Assembly: GCA_963792785.1 (NCBI GenBank)
Contig: CAWBXO010000002.1
Span: forward strand, 558,001-622,000
Length of the DNA: 64,000 bases
Direction: 5' to 3'
From: CAWIMX01 sp963792785
Lineage (GTDB): Bacteria > Acidobacteriota > Vicinamibacteria > Vicinamibacterales > CAVVIG01
Shown here in pieces: positions 24,578 to 32,139 of this stretch; positions within the stretch are counted from its first letter, which is position 1, and each line of letters opens with the position of its first letter. A program made the position numbers and the translations under genes. The notes below the pieces were generated by a model. It had not been told where the DNA came from. It made no database searches and worked only from the letters and a program-made list of their open reading frames with translations.

Positions 24578-25669
24578 CTAGCCCGGAAACGCGCGGACGG
24601 CCGAGGCGACCGCGTCGATCTGCGGCTCGGTGACGTGCGGGGCGAGCGGCAGCGAGAGGACCTCCGCGCAGGCCCGATCGGCCACGGGACACGCGGCGGG
24701 ATCCGCGGCGGCGAGCGCCGGCTGGCGCGGGATCGGGATCGGATAGTGAATGAGCGTCTCGATGCCCTGTGCCGCGCAGTGCGCCTGCAGGCGATCCCGC
24801 GCGGCGGACCGCACGACGAACAGGTGGTACACGTGACCGGCGTCGCGCTCGGGCACCGGATCGGCTGAGGCGCCGGCCAGCGCCGTCCGGTAGCGCGCGG
24901 CCAGCGCGCGCCGTCTCGCGGTCTCGCCGGCGAGGCGCGGCAGGCGGGCGCGCAGGATCGCCGCCTGCAGCTCGTCCAGCCGGGAGTTCACGCCCGGCTC
25001 CACGTGATGGTACCGATCCGTCTGGCCGCCGTTGCGCAGCCGGCGCAGCCGCGCGGCCAGCGCGGTGTCGTTCGTGACGATGGCGCCGCCGTCGCCGAGC
25101 GCCGCGAGGTTCTTCGTCGGGTAGAAGCTGAACGCGCCTGCGATCCCGAACGTGCCGACGGGCCGGCCGGCGGCCGTCGCGAGGTGCGCCTGGCAGCAGT
25201 CCTCGACGATCGGCACGCCGTGCCGTTCGGCGATGCGCGCCAGTGCGGCCATGTCGGCCGGCTGGCCGTAGAGGTGCACCGGCAGGATGGCGCGGGTGCG
25301 CGGGCCGATCGCGCGCTCGACGGCCTCGGGGTCGATCGTGAGGCGGCCGGGATCCACGTCCGCGAACACGGGACGCGCGCCGACCATCATCACGGCCAGG
25401 GCGGTGTACGCCGCCGAGAGCGGCGAGGTGACGACCTCGTCGCCGGGGCCGATGCCGAGCGCGCGCAGCGTGATCGCGATCGCGTCGGTGCCAGTGCCGA
25501 CGCCCACCGCGGCGGCCGCGCCGGAGGCGGCGGCGAACTCGGCCTCGAACGCCTCGACTTCGGGCCCCAGCACGAACCAGCCGCTTCGGCGCACGCGGTC
25601 GATCGCGGCGCGCACGGCCTCGTCGTCGGCAGCCGCGGCGAGCGCCAGGAACGGCACGCGCGCGGTCAT
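24578..25669 (-). CDS. DegT/DnrJ/EryC1-family PLP aminotransferase
   Basis: 363 aa. Sugar aminotransferase fold: GTGTDAIAITLRALGIGPGDEV, the VEDCCQAHLA segment with the cofactor-binding Asp, and the PLP Lys in FYPTKNLAALGDGG. It probably aminates a nucleotide-linked ketosugar. The ATG at 25669 overlaps the epimerase stop (ATGA); the frame extends beyond it but that part is not family-like. Last gene of the 30.2-24.6 kb operon. Confidence 0.88.
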   Translation of the reverse strand: MTARVPFLALAAAADDEAVRAAIDRVRRSGWFVLGPEVEAFEAEFAAASGAAAAVGVGTGTDAIAITLRALGIGPGDEVVTSPLSAAYTALAVMMVGARPVFADVDPGRLTIDPEAVERAIGPRTRAILPVHLYGQPADMAALARIAERHGVPIVEDCCQAHLATAAGRPVGTFGIAGAFSFYPTKNLAALGDGGAIVTNDTALAARLRRLRNGGQTDRYHHVEPGVNSRLDELQAAILRARLPRLAGETARRRALAARYRTALAGASADPVPERDAGHVYHLFVVRSAARDRLQAHCAAQGIETLIHYPIPIPRQPALAAADPAACPVADRACAEVLSLPLAPHVTEPQIDAVASAVRAFPG

Positions 25670-26688
25670 GCGCGGCCCGAAGGGTCGGGCGGGACGTACT
25701 GATCGAAATGCTCGCGGTAGAACGCGAGCGTCCGGCGGAATCCGTCCTCGAGCGCGACTTCGGGCGCCCAGCCGGTGGCGCGATGGAACTTCGAGGAGTC
25801 CGTGTAGAAGCTGCCGATGTCGATGGCCTTCTTCTCGGGCGGCCAGTCGATGAACTCCACGCGGCCCGTGCCCGCCGTCTTGATGAGCAGCGTCACGAGG
25901 TCGCGGTGGCTGATCGGCTGCGTCCCGCCGACGTTGAACACCTCGCCGTTGCATCGGTCGTCGACGCCCGCGCGCAGGAGCGCGTCGACGGCGTCGTCCA
26001 CGTACACGAAATCGCGCTGCTGCGAGCCGTCGCCGTAGACCTGGATCGTGCGGTCCTCCAGCGCGAGCCGGATGAACCATCCGATGAAGCCCTGGCGGTT
26101 GTGCTTGATGAGCTGGCGCGGCCCGTACACGTTGGTCAGCCGCAGCGCCGTCGCGCGGACGCCGAACACGTGGCTGTAGACGATGTGGTAGTTCTCGCCG
26201 GCGGCCTTGTTGATGCCGTTCACGTCGGTCGGACGGACCAGGTGCTGCTCGGTGACGGGCAGCGACTCGGGCTTGCCGTAGATCTGGCGCGTGCTGGCGT
26301 AGACGACCTTGATGGCCGGGTTGCTGTAGCGGCAGGCCTCGAGGATGGTGAGCTGGCTGCGGCAGTTGATCTCGAGGTCGGTCGCCGGGTCGCGCATGCT
26401 GTCGATGTGGCTCACCTGTCCGGCGAGGTTGAACAGGATCGCGCGATCGCGCACGAGGTAGTTCATCGTCGTCTGCTGGCGCACGTCGGCGACGTTCACT
26501 TTGACGTGATCCTCGATGCCGTGGATGTTGAACAGGTTCCCGCCGTAGTCGGGGATGAGGGAGTCGACGAGCAGCACGTCGGCGCCGAGCGCCACGAGGC
26601 GGCGGGCCAGGTTGCTGCCGATGAACCCGAGGCCGCCGGTGACCATCACCTTGCGGCCGCCGTAGAACGCCCGGAGATCCGTCGTCAC
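25666..26688 (-). CDS. NAD-dependent epimerase/dehydratase (extended SDR) with NGINK instead of YxxxK
   Basis: 340 aa. Rossmann motif GGLGFIGSNLARRL at residues 18-31, then NLAGQVSHIDSM and STRQIYGKPE. The active-site region reads TDVNGINKAAGENYH; the usual catalytic Tyr of YxxxK is Asn while Lys is retained. LRLTNVYGPRQ and the YGDGSQQRDFVYVDDAV substrate segment are intact. It resembles CDP-/UDP-sugar epimerases. Substrate unknown, but the operon context implies a nucleotide sugar. Confidence 0.85.
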   Translation of the reverse strand: MTTDLRAFYGGRKVMVTGGLGFIGSNLARRLVALGADVLLVDSLIPDYGGNLFNIHGIEDHVKVNVADVRQQTTMNYLVRDRAILFNLAGQVSHIDSMRDPATDLEINCRSQLTILEACRYSNPAIKVVYASTRQIYGKPESLPVTEQHLVRPTDVNGINKAAGENYHIVYSHVFGVRATALRLTNVYGPRQLIKHNRQGFIGWFIRLALEDRTIQVYGDGSQQRDFVYVDDAVDALLRAGVDDRCNGEVFNVGGTQPISHRDLVTLLIKTAGTGRVEFIDWPPEKKAIDIGSFYTDSSKFHRATGWAPEVALEDGFRRTLAFYREHFDQYVPPDPSGRA

Positions 26689-27482
26689 GGCCTCGGCGCG
26701 CTCGGGCGGGCGCGCTCCGCGGTGTCGCGCGGGACGAGCGAGGACGCCTCGCGGCGGTGGCGGCCGAGCACGACCATCGCGAACCAGAGGCGCGCGACGT
26801 CAGCCGCGGTCCGCGCGATGCGGCGGAAATTGAAGAACTGCGACTTGCCGAACGCGCGGTGGTAGTGGTGCACCGGCACCTCCGCGATGCGGAAGCCGGC
26901 GTCCTGGATCTTTTTCATCATCTCCAGGCAGATCACGCCGCTCGTCTTCTCGAGATCGATCCGCTCGAACACGGCGCGGCGAATCATCCTGAAGTCGCAG
27001 TCCACGTCGCGGACCGTCAGGCCGAAAAGGAGGCTCACGGTGTGGTGGTAGATCCGCCCGATGATGATCCGGTGCAGCGGATCGGAGCGGCTGATCTTGT
27101 AGCCGTTCACGATGTCGATCCCGGGCGCCATGGCCGCCCAGAGATCCGCCATTTCAGACGGGTCGTACTGGGCGTCGCCGTCCGTGTAGAAGATCAGCTC
27201 CTTCGTCGCGCTGCGGAAGCCCGTCTGGAGCGCGCCGCCGTACCCGCGGTTCACCGGGTGGTGCACCGCGCGCACGTGATCGTACGTGCGGGCGAGCTCG
27301 TCGACGATCGCGGCCGTCGCGTCCTCGCTGCCGTCGTTGACGACGATCACTTCGTAGTCGGGCGTGAGCGCCGACGCCGCCTGCACCGCGCGGATCACCA
27401 TGCTCGCGATGGTGCCGCTGTCGTTGTAGGCGGGGAAGAAGACGCTCAGACCCGTTGGGGCGCGGGAGAGAGTCTCGGACAT
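26685..27482 (-). CDS. GT2 family glycosyltransferase
   Basis: 265 aa. GT-A fold: FFPAYNDSGTIASMV at the N-terminus, VVNDGSEDAT nucleotide-binding Asp, and the metal-binding TDGDAQYDPSEM. Resembles polyprenyl-phosphate glycosyltransferases (DPM1/GtrB-like) but without C-terminal membrane helices. The ATGA overlap with the epimerase gene shows translational coupling. Confidence 0.85.
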   Translation of the reverse strand: MSETLSRAPTGLSVFFPAYNDSGTIASMVIRAVQAASALTPDYEVIVVNDGSEDATAAIVDELARTYDHVRAVHHPVNRGYGGALQTGFRSATKELIFYTDGDAQYDPSEMADLWAAMAPGIDIVNGYKISRSDPLHRIIIGRIYHHTVSLLFGLTVRDVDCDFRMIRRAVFERIDLEKTSGVICLEMMKKIQDAGFRIAEVPVHHYHRAFGKSQFFNFRRIARTAADVARLWFAMVVLGRHRREASSLVPRDTAERARPSAPRP

Positions 27483-27516
27483 GTGTCGAAGCGCCTAGAA
27501 CATAGCACGAATCCGC

Positions 27517-28254
27517 TCACCGCCCGACCGTGCCGCGGCCGCGGCGCGTCGCCGCCAGCCGCCACGGCGTGAACGCCGATTCGGCCAGCACCGCGCGCGT
27601 CAGCTTCGACTCGCCCTCGCGCCGCTCCACGAACGTGATCGGCGCCTCCACGATGCGACAGCCCTGCTCCTCGGCCGCGAAGAGCACCTCGATCAGGAAC
27701 GAATAGCCGTCCGACACCAGGCGGTCGAACGGCAGCGCGGCCAGCGCCTCGCGCCGCCACACGCGGTAGCCGCTCGTGCAGTCCCGCGGCCGCAGCCGGG
27801 TGACCGCCCGGATGTAGAAGTTCGCGAAGCGGCTGAGCAGCCGCCGCCGGATCGGCCAGTTGACGATGGCGCCGCCCGGGACGTAGCGCGAGCCGATCAC
27901 CACGTCGACGTCGGCCCCGGCCGCCGCCGCCATGAGCGACGGCAGCTGCGAGGGATCGTGCGAGAAATCCGCGTCCATCTGGCAGATGAGATCGGCGCCG
28001 GAGTCGAGCGCCCGGCGCAGCCCGTCGACGTACGAGCGGCCGAGGCCGCGCGGGCCCGTGCGGTGCAGCACCTCGACGCGATCCGGACGCGCGCGGGCGA
28101 GGTCGTCGGCGATCGCCCCGGTGCCGTCCGGCGAATCGTCGTCCACCACGATCACGCGGACGCCGTCGTGGACGAGCAGCGCGTCGATGAGCCGGGGGAG
28201 GTTGGCGCGCTCGTTGTACGTCGGCACGACCGCGACGATCGTTGGCGCGCTCAC
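27517..28254 (-). CDS. polyprenol monophosphomannose synthase-like GT2 glycosyltransferase
   Basis: 245 aa. Closest in motif to DPM1/Ppm1: VPTYNERANLPRLIDALL, VDDDSPDGTG, QMDADFSHDPSQLP, GSRYVPGG, NFYIRAVTRLRPRDCTSGYRVW and FVERREGESK. Transfers a sugar, often mannose, from GDP-sugar to polyprenyl phosphate. The GTG start overlaps the upstream stop by 4 nt. Confidence 0.87.
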   Translation of the reverse strand: MSAPTIVAVVPTYNERANLPRLIDALLVHDGVRVIVVDDDSPDGTGAIADDLARARPDRVEVLHRTGPRGLGRSYVDGLRRALDSGADLICQMDADFSHDPSQLPSLMAAAAGADVDVVIGSRYVPGGAIVNWPIRRRLLSRFANFYIRAVTRLRPRDCTSGYRVWRREALAALPFDRLVSDGYSFLIEVLFAAEEQGCRIVEAPITFVERREGESKLTRAVLAESAFTPWRLAATRRGRGTVGR

Positions 28255-29120
28255 GATCGGCGCCCGTCGAAGCGCAGCTCGGTGATCTGCTCCGACACGA
28301 GGCCGACCAGGAAGATGACCACGCTCATCAGGATCAGCAGCACCGAGGAGTTCGTCACGTGCGACTGTGTCGCCATCGTCCAGAGCGCGTAGCCCGCGCC
28401 GAGGATGAAGCAGGCGGCGCTAAAGGGCATGAAGATGCGCAGCGGGCTGAAGATGGTGATCATCTTCAGCAGGATCAGCACGAACGCGACGCCGTCGGGC
28501 CCGAAGCGGATCTTCGACGCGCCGCGGCGCCCCGGCGCCTCGATCGGCTCGAACCGGACGCTGTAGCCCGCCTTCACGAACGCGAGCGTCGTCGTGGTCG
28601 GCGTCGAAAAACCGTTCGGCAGCAGGTGGAGGAATTCCAGCAGCGCGTCGCGCCGCGCCGCGCGGAAGCCCGACGTGAGATCGGGAATGGGGCGCCCGGT
28701 GAGGTAGCTCGCGAGCCCGTTCAGGCACGCGTTGCCCGCGCGCCGCGCCGCCGTCGCCTGCGACGCGGCGGCGCGCGCGCCAACGACCAGATCGTAGGTG
28801 TCGAGGCCCGAGGCGAGCCGCCGCGCGTCCACGGGCTGGTGCTGGCCGTCGGCGTCCATGATCAGCACGAATTCCCCCGAGGCCTGCCGCAGCCCCGTCT
28901 TCACCGCCGCGCCGTTGCCCTTGTTGTACGGATGCCGGATCACGCGGGCGCCGCCCTCGCCGGCGTGCGCTGCCGTCCGGTCGCGCGACCCGTCGTCGAT
29001 CACGAGAATCTCGCGCCACGGGCCGGCGGCCGCAAGGCCGGCGACCACCGCGCGGATCGACGTCTCCTCGTCGAACGCGGGAATGACGACGGACGTCCGC
29101 GCCGGGATGGAGTCGTCCAT
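28251..29120 (-). CDS. GT2 family glycosyltransferase with two C-terminal TM helices
   Basis: 289 aa. VVIPAFDEETSIRAV, VIDDGSRDRT and MDADGQHQPVD are the GT-A donor and metal motifs; KIRFGPDGVAFVLILLKMITIFSPLRIF leads into two membrane segments (about 225-245 and 258-280). This is the ArnC/GtrB-like layout that adds sugars to undecaprenyl phosphate. It lies 4 nt downstream of the ychF-like gene. Confidence 0.87.
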   Translation of the reverse strand: MDDSIPARTSVVIPAFDEETSIRAVVAGLAAAGPWREILVIDDGSRDRTAAHAGEGGARVIRHPYNKGNGAAVKTGLRQASGEFVLIMDADGQHQPVDARRLASGLDTYDLVVGARAAASQATAARRAGNACLNGLASYLTGRPIPDLTSGFRAARRDALLEFLHLLPNGFSTPTTTTLAFVKAGYSVRFEPIEAPGRRGASKIRFGPDGVAFVLILLKMITIFSPLRIFMPFSAACFILGAGYALWTMATQSHVTNSSVLLILMSVVIFLVGLVSEQITELRFDGRRS

Positions 29121-29124
29121 GCGC

Positions 29125-30216
29125 CTAGGTCGCGAAGCGGAAGTTCACGACGTCGGCGTCGAGGACGACGTATTCCTTGCCTTCCAGGCGTACTTCACCG
29201 TGATCGCGGCAGGCGGCCATGCCGCCGCGCCCGACGAGCGCGTCGTAGGCCACCACCTCCGCGCGGATGAAGCCGCGCGCGATGTCGCTGTGGATTTCAC
29301 CGGCCGCCGCCTGGGCGGGCGTGCCGCGCGGAATCGACCACGCGCGGCATTCGTCCTCCCCCACCGTGAAGAACGAAATGTAGCCGAGCAGGTCGTAGCT
29401 GGCGCGGATGACGCGATCGAGGCCGGACTCCGCGAGGCCGAGGTCCGCGAGGAACGCGGCCGCGTCCGCCGCGTCGAGCTGCGCGATCTCGAGCTCGATC
29501 TTCGCGCAGACGGCCACGGCCGCCGTCGCGGCGTGCGAGGTCGCGCCGGTGAGGCGCTCGGCCTGCGCCGCGGCGCCCGCGCCGCCCGCGAGCTGCGCCT
29601 CGTCCTGGTTGATCACGAGCAGGAGCGGCTTGGCCGAGAGGAACTGGAAGCCCCGGAGCCGCTTCAGGTCGTCGCCCGCGAGGGAGAGCGCGCGCAGCGG
29701 CCGGCCCTCCTCGAGGGCGGCCTTGCAGGTGGTGAGGACGTCGCGCTCGCGCTCGAGCTCCGCGGTGCGTCCCTTCTTCAGGTCCTTCTCGAGCTTCTCG
29801 AGGCGGCGCTCGGCGACGCCGAGGTCGGCCAGGATGATCTCGTCCTCCATGGCCTGGACGTCGCGGGCCGGGTCCACGCGGCCGGCCGGGTGCGGCACGC
29901 TCGGGTCGTCGAACGCGCGGACCACGTGCACGAGCGCGTCGGCGTTCTTGTAGGCGGTCACGTCGACCAGCGTCCGCGCGCCGCCGCCGGCGGCCGGGGC
30001 GGCCAGGTCGGTAAATTCGACCGTCGCCGGCACGCGTTTTTTCGGGTTGTACATCGCCGTCAGGCGATCGAGCCGCGCGTCGGGCACCTTCGAGATGCCG
30101 ATGGTGGCTTCCCCGCGCCCGTGCGCCGTCCGACCGGGCTCCCGGGCGCTGGTCATCAGTTGGAACAGGGTGGTCTTGCCGGACGAAGCGAATCCGATGA
30201 GGGCTGCTCTGAGCAT
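29125..30216 (-). CDS. ychF: YchF-like (Obg-family) P-loop GTPase/ATPase
   Basis: 363 aa. The P-loop GFASSGKTTLF differs from the classical GLPNVGKST but matches a known branch with SSGKTT. NQDEAQL replaces the NKxD specificity motif, consistent with the relaxed or ATP specificity known for YchF. A central coiled coil (residues ~150-190, KLEKDLKKGR) and a terminal TGS-type domain (FFTVGEDECRAW ... HSDIARGFIRAEV) complete the family architecture. First gene of the minus-strand glycan operon; transcribed divergently from mraZ. Confidence 0.85.
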   Translation of the reverse strand: MLRAALIGFASSGKTTLFQLMTSAREPGRTAHGRGEATIGISKVPDARLDRLTAMYNPKKRVPATVEFTDLAAPAAGGGARTLVDVTAYKNADALVHVVRAFDDPSVPHPAGRVDPARDVQAMEDEIILADLGVAERRLEKLEKDLKKGRTAELERERDVLTTCKAALEEGRPLRALSLAGDDLKRLRGFQFLSAKPLLLVINQDEAQLAGGAGAAAQAERLTGATSHAATAAVAVCAKIELEIAQLDAADAAAFLADLGLAESGLDRVIRASYDLLGYISFFTVGEDECRAWSIPRGTPAQAAAGEIHSDIARGFIRAEVVAYDALVGRGGMAACRDHGEVRLEGKEYVVLDADVVNFRFAT

Positions 30217-30342
30217 CAGGTCAAAACGCGCATCGTACCACGGCCTATCCGCCAGCCGCCCGGCCCAGGCCCAACCCGTTGGGGCGCGGGCGAGGAAAAG
30301 GCGAAAATTTGGCGTAACTTACTGAACCGTCAGCGATTGCGG

Positions 30343-30371
30343 TTGACTTAGGAAGCCGCGCCTCATACTAT
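30343..30371 (+). promoter_or_regulatory. sigma-70-type promoter of the dcw cluster
   Basis: TTGACT at 30343-30348 and TACTAT at 30366-30371 are separated by 17 bp. The MraZ boxes begin 4 bp downstream and mraZ starts 39 bp downstream. This is the best consensus-like promoter I find in the window. Confidence 0.75.
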
Positions 30372-30375
30372 TTCG

Positions 30376-30400
30376 GTGGAATTTTGTGGAAAAAAGTGGA
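30376..30400 (+). promoter_or_regulatory. MraZ operator: three GTGGA boxes at 10-bp spacing
   Basis: GTGGA occurs at 30376-30380, 30386-30390 and 30396-30400, each separated by exactly 5 bp. MraZ proteins of other bacteria bind direct repeats of this type (GTGGG or TGGGA with 5-nt spacers) upstream of mraZ. The boxes cover the presumed transcription start, so autorepression is the natural reading. Confidence 0.85.
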
Positions 30401-30410
30401 GTAGTGCCGC

Positions 30411-30851
30411 GTGTTTAGGGGCAACGCGCCGGCTCGCATCGATGACAAGGGACGGCTCAAGGTGCCCAACGCCTTCCGATCCCTGCTCGAGGGCAAGCAC
30501 GGCCGTGAGCTGTTTCTCACCAGCCTCACCGGTGAGTACGTGCGCGTGTACCCGATGCCCGTGTGGCTCGAGATCGAAGCCAAGCTCGGCGCGATGCCGT
30601 CGACGCATCCCGCGCGGCTCCGCTACCTCGATCGCGTCAACTACTTCGGCCAGGCTGCCGAGCTCGACACGCAGGGCCGCGTGATCATCCCGATGCGCCT
30701 GCGCGAGAGCGCCACGATGAGCGGCGACGTCGACGTCCTCGGCCAATACAACTACCTCGACGTGTGGAACCACGATCGGTTCCTCACCAAACTCCAGCGC
30801 GAAGCGTACACCGACGACGACGCGCGCGCGCTGTCGGAGTACGGGATTTGA
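30411..30851 (+). CDS. mraZ: transcriptional regulator MraZ
   Basis: 146 aa from a GTG. Two SpoVT/AbrB-like repeats: FRGNAPARIDDKGRLKVPNAFR and YFGQAAELDTQGRVIIPMRLRE, each with the DxxGR motif. It binds the GTGGA boxes upstream and represses the dcw operon. Its stop overlaps the TTG start of rsmH. Confidence 0.95.
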   Translation: MFRGNAPARIDDKGRLKVPNAFRSLLEGKHGRELFLTSLTGEYVRVYPMPVWLEIEAKLGAMPSTHPARLRYLDRVNYFGQAAELDTQGRVIIPMRLRESATMSGDVDVLGQYNYLDVWNHDRFLTKLQREAYTDDDARALSEYGI

Positions 30852-31732
30852 CCGTCCACGTCCCGGTGATGACGGCCGAAGTCCTGCACTATCTGCGTCC
30901 CGAGCGCGGCGGCGTCTTCCTGGACTGCACCGTCGGGCTCGGCGGCCACGCGCGCGCCCTGCTCGACGCCGGCGCCACGCGCCTGATCGGCCTCGATCGC
31001 GACCCCGACGCCCTCGCGCGCGCCGGCGAGGCGCTCGCGGCCTGGAAGGATCGCGTCGAGCTGGTGCACGCCGACTACCGGGAGATCGACGGCGTGCTCG
31101 ACGCGCGCGGTCTCGCGTCCATCGACGGCGTCCTGGCGGACCTCGGCGTGTCGTCGCTGCAGTTCGACGAACCGGGCCGCGGCTTCAGTTTCCAGCGCGA
31201 CGAGCCGCTCGACATGCGGATGGATCGCACGAGCGGCCCGACGGCCGCCGATCTCATCGCGGGGACCGAGGAGACGGCGCTCGCCGACGCGATCTACGCG
31301 TTCGGGGAGGAGCGCCGCTCGCGCCGGATCGCCCGGGCGATCGTGGACGCGCGCCGCGAGGGCCCGATCGCGACGACGGGCCGGCTCGCGGCGATCGTGC
31401 GGCGCGCGAACCCGACGCGCGGGCACTGGCGCATCGACCCCGCGACGCGCACGTTCCAGGCGCTGCGGATCTGGGTGAACCAGGAGCTGGAAGGACTCGG
31501 CCGCTTCCTCGAGGCGGCGGTGCTGCGGCTGCGCGCGGGCGCGCGGCTCGCGGTGATCTCGTTTCACTCGCTCGAGGATCGCATCGTGAAGCACACGTTC
31601 CGCGCGCTGGCGCCGGCCGGCGCGGCCTTTCGCGTGCTGACGAAGAAGCCGGTGTCGCCGTCCGACGCCGAAGTGGACCGCAATCCGAGGGCGCGCAGCG
31701 CGAAGCTGCGCGCGGTGGAGCGCATCGCATGA
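30848..31732 (+). CDS. rsmH: 16S rRNA m4C1402 methyltransferase RsmH
   Basis: 294 aa from a TTG at 30848 that overlaps the mraZ stop. SAM motif FLDCTVGLGGHARALL, DRDPDALARA, the ADYRE and GVLADLGVSSLQFDEPGRGFSF signatures, and terminal VISFHSLEDRIVKHTFR identify MraW/RsmH. It modifies C1402 in the ribosomal P site. Confidence 0.95.
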   Translation: MTVHVPVMTAEVLHYLRPERGGVFLDCTVGLGGHARALLDAGATRLIGLDRDPDALARAGEALAAWKDRVELVHADYREIDGVLDARGLASIDGVLADLGVSSLQFDEPGRGFSFQRDEPLDMRMDRTSGPTAADLIAGTEETALADAIYAFGEERRSRRIARAIVDARREGPIATTGRLAAIVRRANPTRGHWRIDPATRTFQALRIWVNQELEGLGRFLEAAVLRLRAGARLAVISFHSLEDRIVKHTFRALAPAGAAFRVLTKKPVSPSDAEVDRNPRARSAKLRAVERIA

Positions 31733-32139
31733 GCCCACGACAGAAGCGCGCGGCCGAGCCGTTCGAGTACGCCATCCGCAAGGACGTCCGCAACAACCCG
31801 ATCGTGCGGGAGGTGGACGAGGCGCGGCAGCGGGATCTCTGGAAGACGGTCGTCCTCTTCAGCGCCGTCGTCCTGGTGCTGCTGTTCTCGGCCTGGCAGC
31901 ACTTCGAGCTGCTCAAGCACGGCTATCAGATCGAGGACCTCGAGAAGCAGCGCGCGGCCGAGCAGGACACCGCGCGCCACCTGCGGCTCGAGATCGAAAC
32001 GCTCCGATCGCCCGCCCGCATCGAGCGGATCGCGACCGGCCAGTTGCACCTCGTCGTGCCCACGCGCGCCGAGGCGATCACGATCCAGCGCGTGCCTGCC
32101 GCCGAGCCGTCGGCGGAGACGATGGTGGCCGCGCGGTGA
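31729..32139 (+). CDS. ftsL: FtsL-like cell division protein
   Basis: 136 aa. Basic cytoplasmic N-terminus, one TM helix (VVLFSAVVLVLLFSAW, about 41-56) and a short periplasmic coiled coil (LEKQRAAEQDTARHLRLEIETL). Sequence is poorly conserved as usual for FtsL; position between rsmH and ftsI makes the call. Overlaps both neighbours by 4 nt. Confidence 0.85.
   Translation: MSPRQKRAAEPFEYAIRKDVRNNPIVREVDEARQRDLWKTVVLFSAVVLVLLFSAWQHFELLKHGYQIEDLEKQRAAEQDTARHLRLEIETLRSPARIERIATGQLHLVVPTRAEAITIQRVPAAEPSAETMVAAR

Noticed and set aside
27440..27460. Short repeat acccgttggggcgcggg shared with 30278-30294
   Set aside because: Seventeen identical bases, but one copy is coding in the GT2 gene; likely chance in high-G+C DNA.
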